Part shown: piece after piece, positions 40,869 to 50,607 of the stretch
How positions within the stretch are numbered: the first letter of the stretch is position 1
How the letters are laid out: each line of letters opens with the position of its first letter
Source of the DNA: Mycobacterium sp. NS-7484
GTDB taxonomy: Bacteria; Actinomycetota; Actinomycetes; Mycobacteriales; Mycobacteriaceae
Direction of reading: 5' to 3'
Length of the DNA: 64,000 bases
Assembly (NCBI RefSeq): GCF_001953975.1
Contig: NZ_MBEJ01000138.1
Coordinates: 1-64,000 of the forward strand
Notes under the pieces: generated by a model
Told to the model about the DNA's origin: nothing
Seen by the model: the letters and a program-made list of their open reading frames with translations, nothing else
Databases searched by the model: none
Translations under genes and position numbers: made by a program

Positions 40869-41519
40869 CCCGATGAGCTCGCGAATGCGGGGCGTCAGGG
40901 ACTCGATCGGTTCATCGGTCGACATCACCACCACCGCGGTGCGGCCGCCACCACCCCGGTAGATCGGCCAGGTCGCGGCCAGCGCCTCGGCCAGGTCTGA
41001 CCGCGGGTTCGTCGAGTCGCCGCGCAGCCATCGGCGCAGCACGTGGTTGTGCGCGGCGACGACGGCGTTGGCGAACAGTTCGGCGCGCAGATCCGCCGTC
41101 CAGTCTCCGGTCTGCGCGGCCCTCAGGTGTTTGGTGAACAGCCGCACATACCGTGACACCACGGCCGTTTCGAAGTCGCGCAGGGCTCCTACCGTGCGGG
41201 TCAGCCGATACCGGGTCCGGGCGCGCTCGCCCTCGGCGAGGTAGTTCTCGAAGACCGAGGTTGTCGCCACCGCGATGACCTCGGCGGGGAGTGCTTCGGC
41301 CGGCGCCGCCGACAACCTCTCGTCGGCGCGGCGCAGCAACGCCTCGTGATCGGGAAAGATCATCGCCTCTTTCGAGCCGAACTGACGAAACGCGGTGGTG
41401 CGTCCCACCTGCGCCCGTGTCGCGATGTCGTCGACGCTGGTGGCCTCGTACCCGCGTTCTTCGAACAGTTCGAAGGCCGCGCTCACCAGACGCTCCCGTG
41501 TGCTTGGCGGACCGGGCAT
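40863..41519 (-). CDS. TetR-family transcriptional regulator next to fadE25
   Basis: The 218-residue regulator has an N-terminal HTH (TRERLVSAAFELFEERGYEA, TSVDDIATRAQVGRTTAFRQ, FGSKEAMIFPDHEALLRRAD), followed by a helical ligand domain of typical length. The start at 41519 is chosen; an ATG at 41534 is in frame. It is divergent from fadE25 over a spacer that holds two copies of a palindrome. Control of fadE25 and of itself, with an acyl-CoA ligand, is inferred. Confidence 0.88.
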   Translation of the reverse strand: MPGPPSTRERLVSAAFELFEERGYEATSVDDIATRAQVGRTTAFRQFGSKEAMIFPDHEALLRRADERLSAAPAEALPAEVIAVATTSVFENYLAEGERARTRYRLTRTVGALRDFETAVVSRYVRLFTKHLRAAQTGDWTADLRAELFANAVVAAHNHVLRRWLRGDSTNPRSDLAEALAATWPIYRGGGGRTAVVVMSTDEPIESLTPRIRELIGD

Positions 41520-41536
41520 TAGGTGCACCTCCATCG

Positions 41537-41571
41537 GGTACTGAGTGCCAGTGATATGGTACTGAGTGCCA
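41537..41571. promoter_or_regulatory. Tandem TetR operators between the TetR gene and fadE25
   Basis: TGGTACTGAGTGCCA (41557-41571) is a 15-bp near-palindrome (TGGYACT-G-AGTGCCA). The same site, starting GGTACTGAGTGCCA, occurs at 41537-41550. Their centres are 21 bp apart, two helical turns, so two dimers could bind the same face. The first site touches the TetR gene start. Confidence 0.72.
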
Positions 41572-41655
41572 AAAGTAGCAGGGCGATGTACTCGATGTGC
41601 AGTCCGGGCAACGATGGAACAAGAGAGCGAAGAGCTGAAAGCAAAGGAGAAGATC

Positions 41656-42825
41656 ATGGCTGGTTGGGCCGGAAACCCATCTTTTGATCTGTTTCAGCTG
41701 CCGGAGGAGCATCAGGAGCTTCGGGCGGCGATCCGGGCGCTGGCGGAGAAGGAAATCGCCCCGCACGCTGCCGACGTCGACGAGAATGCGCGCTTTCCCG
41801 AGGAGGCTCTGCAGGCGCTGAATGCCTCGGGCTTCAACGCGATTCACGTGCCCGAGGAGTACGGCGGTCAAGGCGCGGATTCGGTCGCGGCCTGCATTGT
41901 GATCGAAGAGGTCGCGCGGGTGGACGCGTCGGCGTCGCTGATTCCGGCGGTCAACAAGCTGGGCACGATGGGGTTGATCCTGAGGGGTTCCGATGAACTC
42001 AAGAAGCAGGTGCTGCCGTCGCTGGCGTCCGGTGAGGCAATGGCCTCCTACGCCCTGTCCGAGCGCGAGGCCGGCTCGGACGCGGCCGGTATGCGGACCC
42101 GGGCCAAGGCCGACGGGGACGACTGGATCCTCAACGGCGCCAAGTGCTGGATCACCAATGGCGGCAAGTCGAGCTGGTACACGGTGATGGCGGTGACCGA
42201 TCCGGACAAGGGCGCCAACGGTATCTCGGCGTTCATGGTGCACAAGGACGACGAGGGTTTCTCCGTCGGACCCAAAGAGAAGAAGCTCGGCATCAAGGGG
42301 TCGCCGACCACCGAGTTGTACTTCGAGAACTGTCGGATCCCCGGTGACCGGATCATCGGTGAGCCCGGCACCGGTTTCAAGACCGCGCTGGCCACGCTCG
42401 ATCACACCCGGCCCACCATCGGTGCCCAGGCCGTCGGTATCGCCCAGGGTGCGCTGGATGCCGCGATCGCCTACACCAAGGATCGCAAGCAGTTCGGCAC
42501 GGCGATCGCCGAATTCCAGGCCGTGCAGTTCATGCTCGCCGACATGGCGATGAAGCTGGAGGCCGCCCGGCTGATGGTCTACCACGCTGCCGCCCGCGCC
42601 GAGCGTGGTGAAACCAACCTCGGGTTCATCTCGGCGGCGAGCAAGTGCTTTGCCTCCGACGTGGCCATGGAGGTCACCACCGATGCGGTGCAGCTGTTCG
42701 GCGGCGCCGGCTACACGGTGGACTTCCCGGTCGAGCGGATGATGCGCGACGCCAAGATCACCCAGATCTACGAGGGCACCAACCAGATCCAGCGCGTGGT
42801 GATGAGCCGCGCACTGCTCAAGTAA
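41656..42825 (+). CDS. fadE25: Acyl-CoA dehydrogenase FadE25
   Basis: The 389-residue flavoenzyme has YALSEREAGSDAAGMRTRAK (FAD contact), WITNGGKSSWYTVMAV, TTELYFENCRIPGDRIIGEP, LFGGAGYTVDFPVERMMRDA and the catalytic Glu in IYEGTNQIQRVVM. It introduces the alpha-beta double bond into acyl-CoAs. Length equals M. tuberculosis FadE25, and it lies next to purE as there. AAAGGAG precedes the ATG. Confidence 0.95.
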   Translation: MAGWAGNPSFDLFQLPEEHQELRAAIRALAEKEIAPHAADVDENARFPEEALQALNASGFNAIHVPEEYGGQGADSVAACIVIEEVARVDASASLIPAVNKLGTMGLILRGSDELKKQVLPSLASGEAMASYALSEREAGSDAAGMRTRAKADGDDWILNGAKCWITNGGKSSWYTVMAVTDPDKGANGISAFMVHKDDEGFSVGPKEKKLGIKGSPTTELYFENCRIPGDRIIGEPGTGFKTALATLDHTRPTIGAQAVGIAQGALDAAIAYTKDRKQFGTAIAEFQAVQFMLADMAMKLEAARLMVYHAAARAERGETNLGFISAASKCFASDVAMEVTTDAVQLFGGAGYTVDFPVERMMRDAKITQIYEGTNQIQRVVMSRALLK

Positions 42826-42842
42826 CCACCGCCAGCAGACGC

Positions 42843-42878
42843 AAACCCGTACTTTTTCGCGCGACAAGGTACGGGTTT
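42843..42878 (+). terminator. Hairpin terminator after fadE25
   Basis: A perfect 10-bp stem (AAACCCGTAC at 42843-42852, GTACGGGTTT at 42869-42878) begins 17 bp after the fadE25 stop. It is followed by GTGTCTTTTC. It also lies 22 bp past the end of the convergent gene. Confidence 0.7.
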
Positions 42879-42899
42879 GTGTCTTTTCGCGGAAGGAAA

Positions 42900-45758
42900 T
42901 CAGCCGCGCAGCAACTGGACGGTGTGTACGGGCCGACGGTCAGGGGCCAACTCACGGATCTGGGTACGGCAGCTGAACCCGTCGGCCACCACCGTGGTGT
43001 CTCCGTCCGCCTCGCGCAGGGCCGGCAACAGCTTGTCCTCGGCGCAGGCCACCGACACGTCGTAGTGCCCGCGTTCGAATCCGAAATTGCCGGCCAGGCC
43101 GCAACATCCGGCGTCGAGGATGTCGAGATCGACTCCGGCGCTCTCGAGCAGGGCGCTCTCGTGCCGGTAATGCAGCACCGCGTGCTGGTGGCAGTGCTGC
43201 TGGACCACGGCGGTATCCGACCGTGCCGGTGGTCGCCAATCCGGGGCGCGCAACCGCAGGATCTCACCGATGGTGTGCGTCTGCGCGGCGAGCCGATGGG
43301 CGTCCTCGTCTCCGTGTAACAGCTCGGGTAGATCGGACCGGAAGACCGCTGCGCAGCTGGGCTCCAGCACCACCACGGGGGTGCCGGCATGCAGTGCGGG
43401 CCGCAGCGCCCGCAGGGTGCGTCGCAGTACACGTTTGGCGGTGGTCAGCTGACCGGTGGAGATCCAGGTCAGCCCGCAGCACAACGCCTCGCGAGGTACC
43501 TCGACGGCAAATCCGGCCGATTCGAGTACTTGCACGGCATCGTGGGCGATCTGCGGATCGAAGTTGTTGGTGAACGTGTCGGGCCACAACACCACCGGCC
43601 CCAACGGTGCGTGCGGCGGCCGCACGTGCCCGTCGAACGCCGCAGTGAACCGCTGCCGGGCGAACACCGGGATGCCGCGACGTTCGTCGATGCCGCCGAG
43701 TCGTTTGACCACGGCGCCAAGGCTTTTGGTCTGCACGGTGCGGTTCACCACACCGGGTGCCGCGGCGGCCAACCGAGCCCACAACGGGATCCAGCCCATC
43801 GAGTAGTGCGCCATCGGACGCAGCCGGTTGTGATAGTGATGGGACAGGAACTCGGCCTTGTAGGTCGCCATGTCGACATTGACCGGACAGTCGCTGCGAC
43901 ATCCCTTGCACGCCAGGCACAGATCGAGCGCGTCGCGCACCTCTTCGGACCGCCAGCCGTCGGTGATCACGTCACCCTCCAGCATCTCGAACAGCAACCG
44001 GGACCGGCCGCGGGTGGAGTGCTCCTCCTCGCCGGTGGCGCGGTAGCTCGGGCACATCACCCCGGATTCGTGGCCGCGGCAGTTGCCGACACCCACACAA
44101 CGGGCCGCGGCGTGGGAGAACCGGTGCTCGTCGTCGGGATAGCTGAAGTGCGTGGCGGGATCGGCCGGCCGGTAATCGGGCCCGTAGCGCAGGTTTTCGT
44201 CGAGCCGGTACGGGTGCACGATCTTGCCCGGGTTCATCCGGTTGCCGGGATCGAAGAGCGCCTTGGTTCGCTCGAATGCGGTGACGACCCGTTCGCCGAA
44301 CATGATCGGCAGCAGCTCGCCGCGGGACTGCCCGTCGCCGTGTTCGCCGGACAGCGACCCGCCGTAGTCGACCACCAGTCGAGCCGCGTCGTACGCGAAC
44401 CGCCGATACTTGTCGACGCCTTCGGCGGTCCGCAAGTCGAACGGGATTCGGGTGTGAATGCACCCCTGCCCGAAATGGCCGTACAGCGAAGCGCTTTCAT
44501 AGTCATACCGCGTCAGCAACGCGCGAAAATCTCGCAGGTAGTCGCCGAGCCGGTCCGGCGGGACGGCGGCGTCTTCCCACCCCTCGTGCGTTTCGGGGCC
44601 GGTCGGTGGATACGCGGTGGCGCCGAGGCCCGCTTCCCGGGCGGCCCACACCTCCTTCTTGCGCACGGGGTCGTCGAGGACTGCGCCGTCGGCCTTCTCG
44701 CCCAACGCCGCGATCATCGCCTTCGCCGCGCGGTCGGCCTCCTCCTGCGTGTCGCCGTTGAACTGCACCATCAGCCACGCCTTGCCGTCGGGCAGTTCGC
44801 GTAAGGCCTTCTCGGCCAACCGCCGCGAATGCTCGAGTTCGACGAGGCGATGGTCGAGACCCTCCAGCGCGGCCGGCTGATGTTCGAGCACCGCGGGCAC
44901 CGCGTCTCCGGCGGTGGTGATGTCGTCGAACCCGAGCAACGCCAGCGCGCTGGCGGCCGGACGGCGCACCAACTGAAGCTTGGCCCGTAGGACCGTGACG
45001 AGGGTGCTCTCGCTGCCGACGAGGGCGGTGGCCACGTTGAAGTGGTTCTCCGGCAACAGGGAATCGAGGTTGTAGCCCGAGACCCGACGCGGGATGTGCG
45101 GGTAGCGGGACCGGATGTCGTCGGCGTACTCCTCGGCGATCGCCCGCAGCCCCTGGTACAACTGCGCGTCGCGGCCGCCCGCTGCGATGATCCGGTCGTA
45201 CTCCTCGGCGGTGGTCTCGCCGACCCAACGGCGGGTGCCGTCGTAGGTCAGGATCTCCAGCGCCAGAACCGAATCCGCCATTTTTCCGTAGGCCTGCGCG
45301 GTGGAACCACAGGAGTTGTTGCCGATCATGCCGCCGATGGTGCAGTTGACGTGAGTGGAGGGTTTGGGTCCGACCATCCAGCCCGACGACGCCAACTGGT
45401 CGTTGAGCACGTCGAGCTTGATGCCGGGTTCGACGACGACGGTGCCCGCGTCGGTGTCGACCTCGCCGATTCGCGTGCAGTATTTGCTCCAGTCCAGCAC
45501 CACTGCGGCGTTGCAACATTGGCCGGCCAGGCTGGTGCCGCCGCCTCGGGACAGCACCGGCACATCGTGGTCGCGGCACACCGCGATCGCGGTGGCGGCC
45601 GCGTCCGGTGACCTCGGTACCACCACCCCGATCGGGATCTGGCGGTAGTTGGAGGCGTCGGTCGAATAGGTGGCCCGTGATCCCGGATCGAACCGGACTT
45701 CTCCGTCGACCCACTCATGCAAATCGGCGGCCAGGGACTCGAACAACAATGTAGTCAT
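42900..45758 (-). CDS. FAD-linked oxidase/Fe-S fusion (YdiJ-like, D-2-hydroxyacid dehydrogenase type)
   Basis: The 952-residue fusion starts with a PCMH FAD domain (VLSRGGGTSLAGQCCNAAVV, CTIGGMIGNNSCGSTAQAYG), then the FAD-oxidase C-terminal domain with GHFGQGCIHTRIPFDLRTAE and SGEHGDGQSRGELLP. A 4Fe-4S segment follows (CLACKGCRSDCPVN near residue 640), and two Cys-rich CCG domains (ALCCGLTW, AGCCGLAGNFGFERGHY) end the protein. This architecture oxidises D-lactate, D-2-hydroxyglutarate or similar acids and passes electrons to the respiratory chain. It is last in a five-gene minus-strand set. Confidence 0.9.
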   Translation of the reverse strand: MTTLLFESLAADLHEWVDGEVRFDPGSRATYSTDASNYRQIPIGVVVPRSPDAAATAIAVCRDHDVPVLSRGGGTSLAGQCCNAAVVLDWSKYCTRIGEVDTDAGTVVVEPGIKLDVLNDQLASSGWMVGPKPSTHVNCTIGGMIGNNSCGSTAQAYGKMADSVLALEILTYDGTRRWVGETTAEEYDRIIAAGGRDAQLYQGLRAIAEEYADDIRSRYPHIPRRVSGYNLDSLLPENHFNVATALVGSESTLVTVLRAKLQLVRRPAASALALLGFDDITTAGDAVPAVLEHQPAALEGLDHRLVELEHSRRLAEKALRELPDGKAWLMVQFNGDTQEEADRAAKAMIAALGEKADGAVLDDPVRKKEVWAAREAGLGATAYPPTGPETHEGWEDAAVPPDRLGDYLRDFRALLTRYDYESASLYGHFGQGCIHTRIPFDLRTAEGVDKYRRFAYDAARLVVDYGGSLSGEHGDGQSRGELLPIMFGERVVTAFERTKALFDPGNRMNPGKIVHPYRLDENLRYGPDYRPADPATHFSYPDDEHRFSHAAARCVGVGNCRGHESGVMCPSYRATGEEEHSTRGRSRLLFEMLEGDVITDGWRSEEVRDALDLCLACKGCRSDCPVNVDMATYKAEFLSHHYHNRLRPMAHYSMGWIPLWARLAAAAPGVVNRTVQTKSLGAVVKRLGGIDERRGIPVFARQRFTAAFDGHVRPPHAPLGPVVLWPDTFTNNFDPQIAHDAVQVLESAGFAVEVPREALCCGLTWISTGQLTTAKRVLRRTLRALRPALHAGTPVVVLEPSCAAVFRSDLPELLHGDEDAHRLAAQTHTIGEILRLRAPDWRPPARSDTAVVQQHCHQHAVLHYRHESALLESAGVDLDILDAGCCGLAGNFGFERGHYDVSVACAEDKLLPALREADGDTTVVADGFSCRTQIRELAPDRRPVHTVQLLRG

Positions 45759-45777
45759 GGTGATCCTCGGTGGATTG

Positions 45778-46887
45778 TCAAAGCACACGGTGGTTTTCGA
45801 GGTCGGCCCAACGCACGGTCAGGCCGTGACCCGGCCGGTCGGCAGATAGCCGCAACAGCCCGTCGACCGGTGATGCCGCGCCCTCGAAGTAGCGCAGCGC
45901 AATCCGCGCGTGGTCGTGAAACCACTCAAGGTGCCGCAGGTTGGGCACGCACGCCGCGACATGGGCGTGCAGATAGGGCGCGCAGTGTGCGGAGATCTGC
46001 AGATGGTGCGCGGCGGCGACGGCGGCGACGCGCAGCCATTCGGTGATCCCGCCGCACCGCGTGGCGTCGGCCTGCAGGCAGTCGAGGGCCTCGCCGGCGC
46101 ACATCCGCCGGAAGTAGGTGAGGTCGTATCCGTATTCACCCGCAGCCACGTCGGCATCGACGGCCTCCCGTACCGCACGTAGGCCGGCCAGGTCGTCGGA
46201 GGACACCGGTTCCTCGAACCAGGTCACGTGGCAGTCGGCGACGTCGCGCATCAACCGCACGGCCTGCTTGACCTGGTAGCCGCCATTGGCGTCCACATAC
46301 AGCTCGCACTCCGGCCCGATCACGTGACGTGCCTGACGGATTCGGCTCATGTCCCGCGGAATCCGGTCACCCCACGACTCACCGATCTTGATCTTGACCC
46401 GGGGGATCGCCAGATTCTGTGTCCACTCGGTCAACTGGTCACGTAGCTGGTGTTCGGTGTAGGTGGTGAACCCCCCGCTGCCGTATACCGGCACGGCGTC
46501 GCGCACCGCTCCGATCAGCCGGTGCAGCGGCAACTCCAACAGTCGCGCCTTCAGGTCCCACAGGGCCACGTCGACCGCGGAGATCGCCTGTCCCGCCACG
46601 CCGCTGCGGCCCGCGTTGCGCACCGCCCGCACCATGGCGTCGAGGCTGCCGGCCACGTCGAACACATTGCGCCCCAGCACCTGCGGTGCCAGCAGATCGC
46701 GGATCAGCGGCACGGCCGCAGCGGGCCCGTAGGTCCACCCGGTACCCACCGTCGCGCCGCAGCGGACGGTGGCCACCACCAGCGTGGTGCTGTCCCAGCT
46801 CAGGGTGCCGTCGGCCTCGGGGGAGTCGGTGGGGATGGTGTAGGCGGCCGCGGTGACGTCGGTGACCGGCGCGGAGGGATCCTGCAT
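45778..46887 (-). CDS. Enolase-superfamily dehydratase (mandelate racemase subgroup)
   Basis: The 369-residue protein has an N-terminal capping domain and a barrel with VKIKIGESWGDR (catalytic Lys pair), LYVDANGGY and WFEEPVSSDD (metal ligands), GEYGYDL, and the His in SAHCAPYLHAHVA. It most resembles acid-sugar dehydratases such as gluconate or galactonate dehydratase; exact substrate is unclear. It lies between the pyruvate-oxidase-like and FAD-oxidase genes (spacers 12 and 19 bp), which suggests sugar-acid catabolism. Confidence 0.85.
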   Translation of the reverse strand: MQDPSAPVTDVTAAAYTIPTDSPEADGTLSWDSTTLVVATVRCGATVGTGWTYGPAAAVPLIRDLLAPQVLGRNVFDVAGSLDAMVRAVRNAGRSGVAGQAISAVDVALWDLKARLLELPLHRLIGAVRDAVPVYGSGGFTTYTEHQLRDQLTEWTQNLAIPRVKIKIGESWGDRIPRDMSRIRQARHVIGPECELYVDANGGYQVKQAVRLMRDVADCHVTWFEEPVSSDDLAGLRAVREAVDADVAAGEYGYDLTYFRRMCAGEALDCLQADATRCGGITEWLRVAAVAAAHHLQISAHCAPYLHAHVAACVPNLRHLEWFHDHARIALRYFEGAASPVDGLLRLSADRPGHGLTVRWADLENHRVL

Positions 46888-46899
46888 GACGACCCCGCG

Positions 46900-48693
46900 T
46901 CACTTGCTGCGGTGCGGGACGAACTCCTGCGCCTTGGCCTTGATGCCCTCCTTGATGAAGCCCCAACTGTTCTCGTCACCCTCCAGTACCGCCGAAGCGG
47001 TCGACTTGAACTGTTCCCAGGTGGCGTGCGGCGGGATCGGCGGCAGGTTCGGATCGGTGTGCACATCCAGCATCGTGGGTTTCTGCGCCGCGAGCGCGTG
47101 ACGCCACGCGTCGGCGAGTTCGTCGGGATCCTTCACCGTCATCGCCTCCAGTCCGAGGCTGGCGGCGAATGCTGCGTAGTCGACATCTGGAAGTGTTTGC
47201 GACTCGGTGAATTTCGGTGCGCCGCTCATGGCCCGCATCTCCCAGGTGACCTGGTTGAGGTCATTGTTGTGCAAGATGGCCACGATCAACCGGGGATCGG
47301 ACCATTCGTGGTGATAGCGCTTGATGGTGATGAGTTCGGCCATCCCGTTCATCTGCATGGCGCCGTCACCGACGAACGCGATCGCCGGCCGGTCCGGGTG
47401 GGCGAACTTCGCCCCGATGGCGTACGGCACACCGGGGCCCATCGTGGCCAGGTTGCCCGACAGGGAGCCGCGCATGTCACCGCGGAACCGTAGTTGGCGT
47501 GCATACCAATTGGCCGATGACCCCGAGTCGGCGGTGACGATCGCGTTGTCGGGCAACATCGGGGACAACTCGGCGAACAGCCGCAGGGGATTGACCGGGT
47601 GGGCCCCGACCATGGCCTGCAGGTGCATCGTCTCCCACCATCGGGACACGTTCTTCTCGATGGTCTCGCGCCACGACCGGTCCGTCTTGCGCTCCAGGTG
47701 CGGAATCAGCGCCCGCAGTGCGGTTTTGGCATCCGCGACCAGGTTCACCTCGTACGGATAGCGCATGCCGATCATCTTGGCGTCGATGTCGATCTGCACC
47801 CCGCGGGCCTGGCCGTACTCCGGCATGAACTGCGAGTACGGGAAGCTCGAACCGACGGTGAGCACGGTGTCACAGTCGCGCATCATCTCGTAGCTGGGCC
47901 GGGTGCCCAACAGGCCGATGGAGCCGGTCACCCAGGGTAGCTCGTCGGACAGTACATCCTTGCCCAGCAACGCTTTTGCCGCGCCGGCACCGAGCAGCTC
48001 GGCAACCTCGGCCACCTCGTCGCGCGCGTCGCGAGCGCCGGTGCCGATCAACATCGCCACCTTCTTACCCGAGTTGAGCACTTCGGCCGCACGGGCGATG
48101 GCCGCGTCGTCGGGCGCGATGTCGGGCCAGTCGATCCCCAGGCTCGACGGCACCATCTTGAACTCGTGGGTGGGCGCGGTGTACGGCAGTTCCTGGACGT
48201 CGGCCGGGATGATCAGCGCGGTGGGCGCGCGCTCGGCCAGCGCGGTGCGAATGGCGCGGTCCAGGACGTTGGGCAGCTGTTCGGCCACGTTGACCGTCTC
48301 GACGTAGGCTCCGGCGACATCCTTGTACAGGTTCGCCAGGTCCACCTCCTGCTGGTAGGACCCGCCCATCGCGCTGCGGTTGGTCTGTCCGACGATCGCC
48401 ACCACCGGGACGTGATCGAGCTTGGCGTCGTAGAGGCCGTTGAGCAGATGGATCGCTCCCGGGCCGGACGTGGCCATGCACACGCCGAACTTGCCGCTGA
48501 ACTTTGCGTAGCCAACGGCTTCGAACGCGCTCATCTCCTCGTGCCGGGCCTGGATGAAGCGAGGACAGTCGTCGGCTCGCCCCCAGGCCGCCAGGATGGC
48601 GTTGATGCCGTCGCCGGGGAAGGCGAAGACATCGTGCACATCCCATTCCCGTAGGCGTTGCAACAGGTAATCGGCGACGTTTTGCTCAGCCAT
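46900..48693 (-). CDS. ThDP-dependent enzyme, pyruvate oxidase-like
   Basis: The 597-residue enzyme has the three-domain ThDP layout: N-terminal Pyr domain with the catalytic Glu in ARHEEMSAFEAVGYAKFSGK, central FAD/NAD-type domain, and the C-terminal ThDP motif GDGAMQMNGMAELITIKRYH with NN. The closest group by eye is pyruvate oxidase/dehydrogenase (PoxB) rather than acetolactate synthase, because the end contains LPPIPPHATWEQFKSTASAV. Reaction: pyruvate to acetate and CO2. A strong GAGGAGG precedes the ATG at 48693; the frame is open to 48774. Confidence 0.88.
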   Translation of the reverse strand: MAEQNVADYLLQRLREWDVHDVFAFPGDGINAILAAWGRADDCPRFIQARHEEMSAFEAVGYAKFSGKFGVCMATSGPGAIHLLNGLYDAKLDHVPVVAIVGQTNRSAMGGSYQQEVDLANLYKDVAGAYVETVNVAEQLPNVLDRAIRTALAERAPTALIIPADVQELPYTAPTHEFKMVPSSLGIDWPDIAPDDAAIARAAEVLNSGKKVAMLIGTGARDARDEVAEVAELLGAGAAKALLGKDVLSDELPWVTGSIGLLGTRPSYEMMRDCDTVLTVGSSFPYSQFMPEYGQARGVQIDIDAKMIGMRYPYEVNLVADAKTALRALIPHLERKTDRSWRETIEKNVSRWWETMHLQAMVGAHPVNPLRLFAELSPMLPDNAIVTADSGSSANWYARQLRFRGDMRGSLSGNLATMGPGVPYAIGAKFAHPDRPAIAFVGDGAMQMNGMAELITIKRYHHEWSDPRLIVAILHNNDLNQVTWEMRAMSGAPKFTESQTLPDVDYAAFAASLGLEAMTVKDPDELADAWRHALAAQKPTMLDVHTDPNLPPIPPHATWEQFKSTASAVLEGDENSWGFIKEGIKAKAQEFVPHRSK

Positions 48694-48787
48694 GGGTTCC
48701 TCCTCTGCGGTGGCGGACGATGCGGTCCGGGTACCCGCTTTCGTTGTTGGTATGCAATTGTTGTTGTCAAGCAATTAATTGACTCGG

Positions 48788-50605
48788 TCAACGGGTCTTC
48801 ACGTGCTGTTCGTGGCCGCGGGCCGACGTCGTGGTGCGGTGACCGCTCAGGTGGCGGGCGGTGTTGATGAGGCCGACGAGGCTGAACGCTTGCGGGGTGT
48901 TGCCGATCTGGCGGTGCGCGACGGTGTCGTACTCCTCGCTGAGCAGCCCGACGTCATTGCGCAGTGTCAGCAGCCGCTCGAACAGCTCGGTCGCCTCGTC
49001 GGTGCGCCCGATGCCGGCCAGCGCGTCGGCCAGCCAGAAGCTGCAGGCCAGGAACACCCCCTCACCGCCGGGCAGCCCGTCGTCGGCCTTTTGCGGGTGA
49101 TACCGCAGCACGAACCCGTCGTGACACAGCTCCTCGCGCACGGCTTCGACGGTGCCGATCACCCGCGGGTCGTCCCACGGCAGGAACCCGACCCGGCCGA
49201 TCAGCAGCAGGGAGGCGTCCAGATCGGGCGCGCCGTAGGACTGGGTGAAGGTGTTGCGGTCGGCGTCATACCCGTGGGCACACACGTCGCGGTGGATCTC
49301 GTCGCGCAGTGCGCGCCACCGGTCCACCGGCCCGTCGAGTTTGTGGTTGACCACGGTGCGGACCGCGCGATCCACACCGGCCCACGCCATCACCTTGGAA
49401 TGGACGAACTGTCGACGCGGGCCCCGCATCTCCCACAATGAGCTGTCGGCATCACGCCAGTGGCCTTCGAGGTAATCCAGCAGGGCACGCTGGACATCCC
49501 AGGCCGTGTCGTCGGCCTCCATGCCGGCCTCGCGGGCCAGGTGCAGCCCGTCGAGGATCTCACCCCACACGTCGAGCTGGAACTGCGCGGCCGCCGCGTT
49601 GCCCACCCGCACGGGCCGCGAATTCTCGTAACCGCCAAGCCAATCGAGGTTGAACTCGGGAAGCCGGCGCCGACCGTCGAGGCCGTACATGATCTGGAGG
49701 TCGGCCGGGTCGCCGGCGACCGCGCGCACCAGCCATTCCCGCCAGGCCTGCGCCTCCTCGACGAACCCCGTGCCCAGCAGGGCCTGCAGGGTGAACGTCG
49801 CGTCGCGCAGCCAGCAGTAGCGGTAATCCCAGTTGCGGGGGCCGCCGATCTGTTCGGGCAGTGAGCTGGTGGCCGCCGCGACGATGCCCCCGGTGGGCGC
49901 GTAGGTCAGCGCCTTGAGCAACAACAGCGAGCGCTGCACCTCCGACTGCCAGCGGCCGGTGTAGCTGCACCGCGACATCCACTGGGCCCAGTACCGGCCG
50001 GTTTTCTCCAGGGCCTCCTCGGCGTCGACCGGATCCGGCCTCGACAGATGCGACAGCTGATACGTCAGGACAAAGGGGATTCGCTGGCCGGCAGCGACCT
50101 CGAATTCGGCCACGGTGGCCATCTCCCGGCCGTGCATGCGCACCGGCGTGCGCAGCCACACCGCATCGGGTCCGGCGATCGCGGTCAGGTCTTCGCCCTG
50201 TCGTCGCACCCACGGGACGACGTGCCCGTAGTCGAACCGCAGTTTCAGGCTCATCTGCATCGGGACCCGACCACGCACCCCCTCGACGATGCGCACCACG
50301 TCAGCCGCGATGCCGCGCGGCGGCATGAAATCGATGAGCCGCACCGTCCCCTCGGCGGTGTCCCAGACGGTCTCGAGCACCAGTGAACTGTCCCGGTAGT
50401 GCCGGTGGGTGGCCGCCCCACCCGAGGCCGGTGCCAACAGCCAATTGCCGGCGTCGGTCTCGTGTTCGCCGTCGTCGACGAGCGCGGCAAAACATGCCGG
50501 CGAATCGAACCGGGGCAGGCACAACCAGTCGATCGAGCCGTAACGGCTGACGAGCGCGGCGGTCTGCAGATCACCCAACAGTGCATAGTCTTCGATCGGC
50601 GCCAT
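48788..50605 (-). CDS. GH15-family glycosidase (trehalase/glucoamylase-like)
   Basis: The 605-residue protein begins APIEDYALLGDLQTAALVSR, with YGSIDWLCLPRFDSPACFAA and later GGPRNWDYRYCWLRDATFTL and GLLSEEYDT, which are GH15 hallmarks. Mycobacterial members include trehalase; others release glucose from alpha-glucans. Either would supply glucose for the dehydrogenase encoded immediately upstream. A GGGAGG site lies 5 bp before the ATG. The next gene (poxB-like) begins 94 bp downstream. Confidence 0.91.
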   Translation of the reverse strand: MAPIEDYALLGDLQTAALVSRYGSIDWLCLPRFDSPACFAALVDDGEHETDAGNWLLAPASGGAATHRHYRDSSLVLETVWDTAEGTVRLIDFMPPRGIAADVVRIVEGVRGRVPMQMSLKLRFDYGHVVPWVRRQGEDLTAIAGPDAVWLRTPVRMHGREMATVAEFEVAAGQRIPFVLTYQLSHLSRPDPVDAEEALEKTGRYWAQWMSRCSYTGRWQSEVQRSLLLLKALTYAPTGGIVAAATSSLPEQIGGPRNWDYRYCWLRDATFTLQALLGTGFVEEAQAWREWLVRAVAGDPADLQIMYGLDGRRRLPEFNLDWLGGYENSRPVRVGNAAAAQFQLDVWGEILDGLHLAREAGMEADDTAWDVQRALLDYLEGHWRDADSSLWEMRGPRRQFVHSKVMAWAGVDRAVRTVVNHKLDGPVDRWRALRDEIHRDVCAHGYDADRNTFTQSYGAPDLDASLLLIGRVGFLPWDDPRVIGTVEAVREELCHDGFVLRYHPQKADDGLPGGEGVFLACSFWLADALAGIGRTDEATELFERLLTLRNDVGLLSEEYDTVAHRQIGNTPQAFSLVGLINTARHLSGHRTTTSARGHEQHVKTR

Positions 50606-50607
50606 GC

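Noticed and set aside
40912..42867. 651-codon minus-strand frame across fadE25 and the TetR gene
   Set aside because: It is a different frame from the real TetR gene and antisense to FadE25; no domain is visible.
43389..44804. 471-codon plus-strand frame
   Set aside because: Antisense to the FAD/Fe-S dehydrogenase; no recognisable domain and codon bias fits the other strand.
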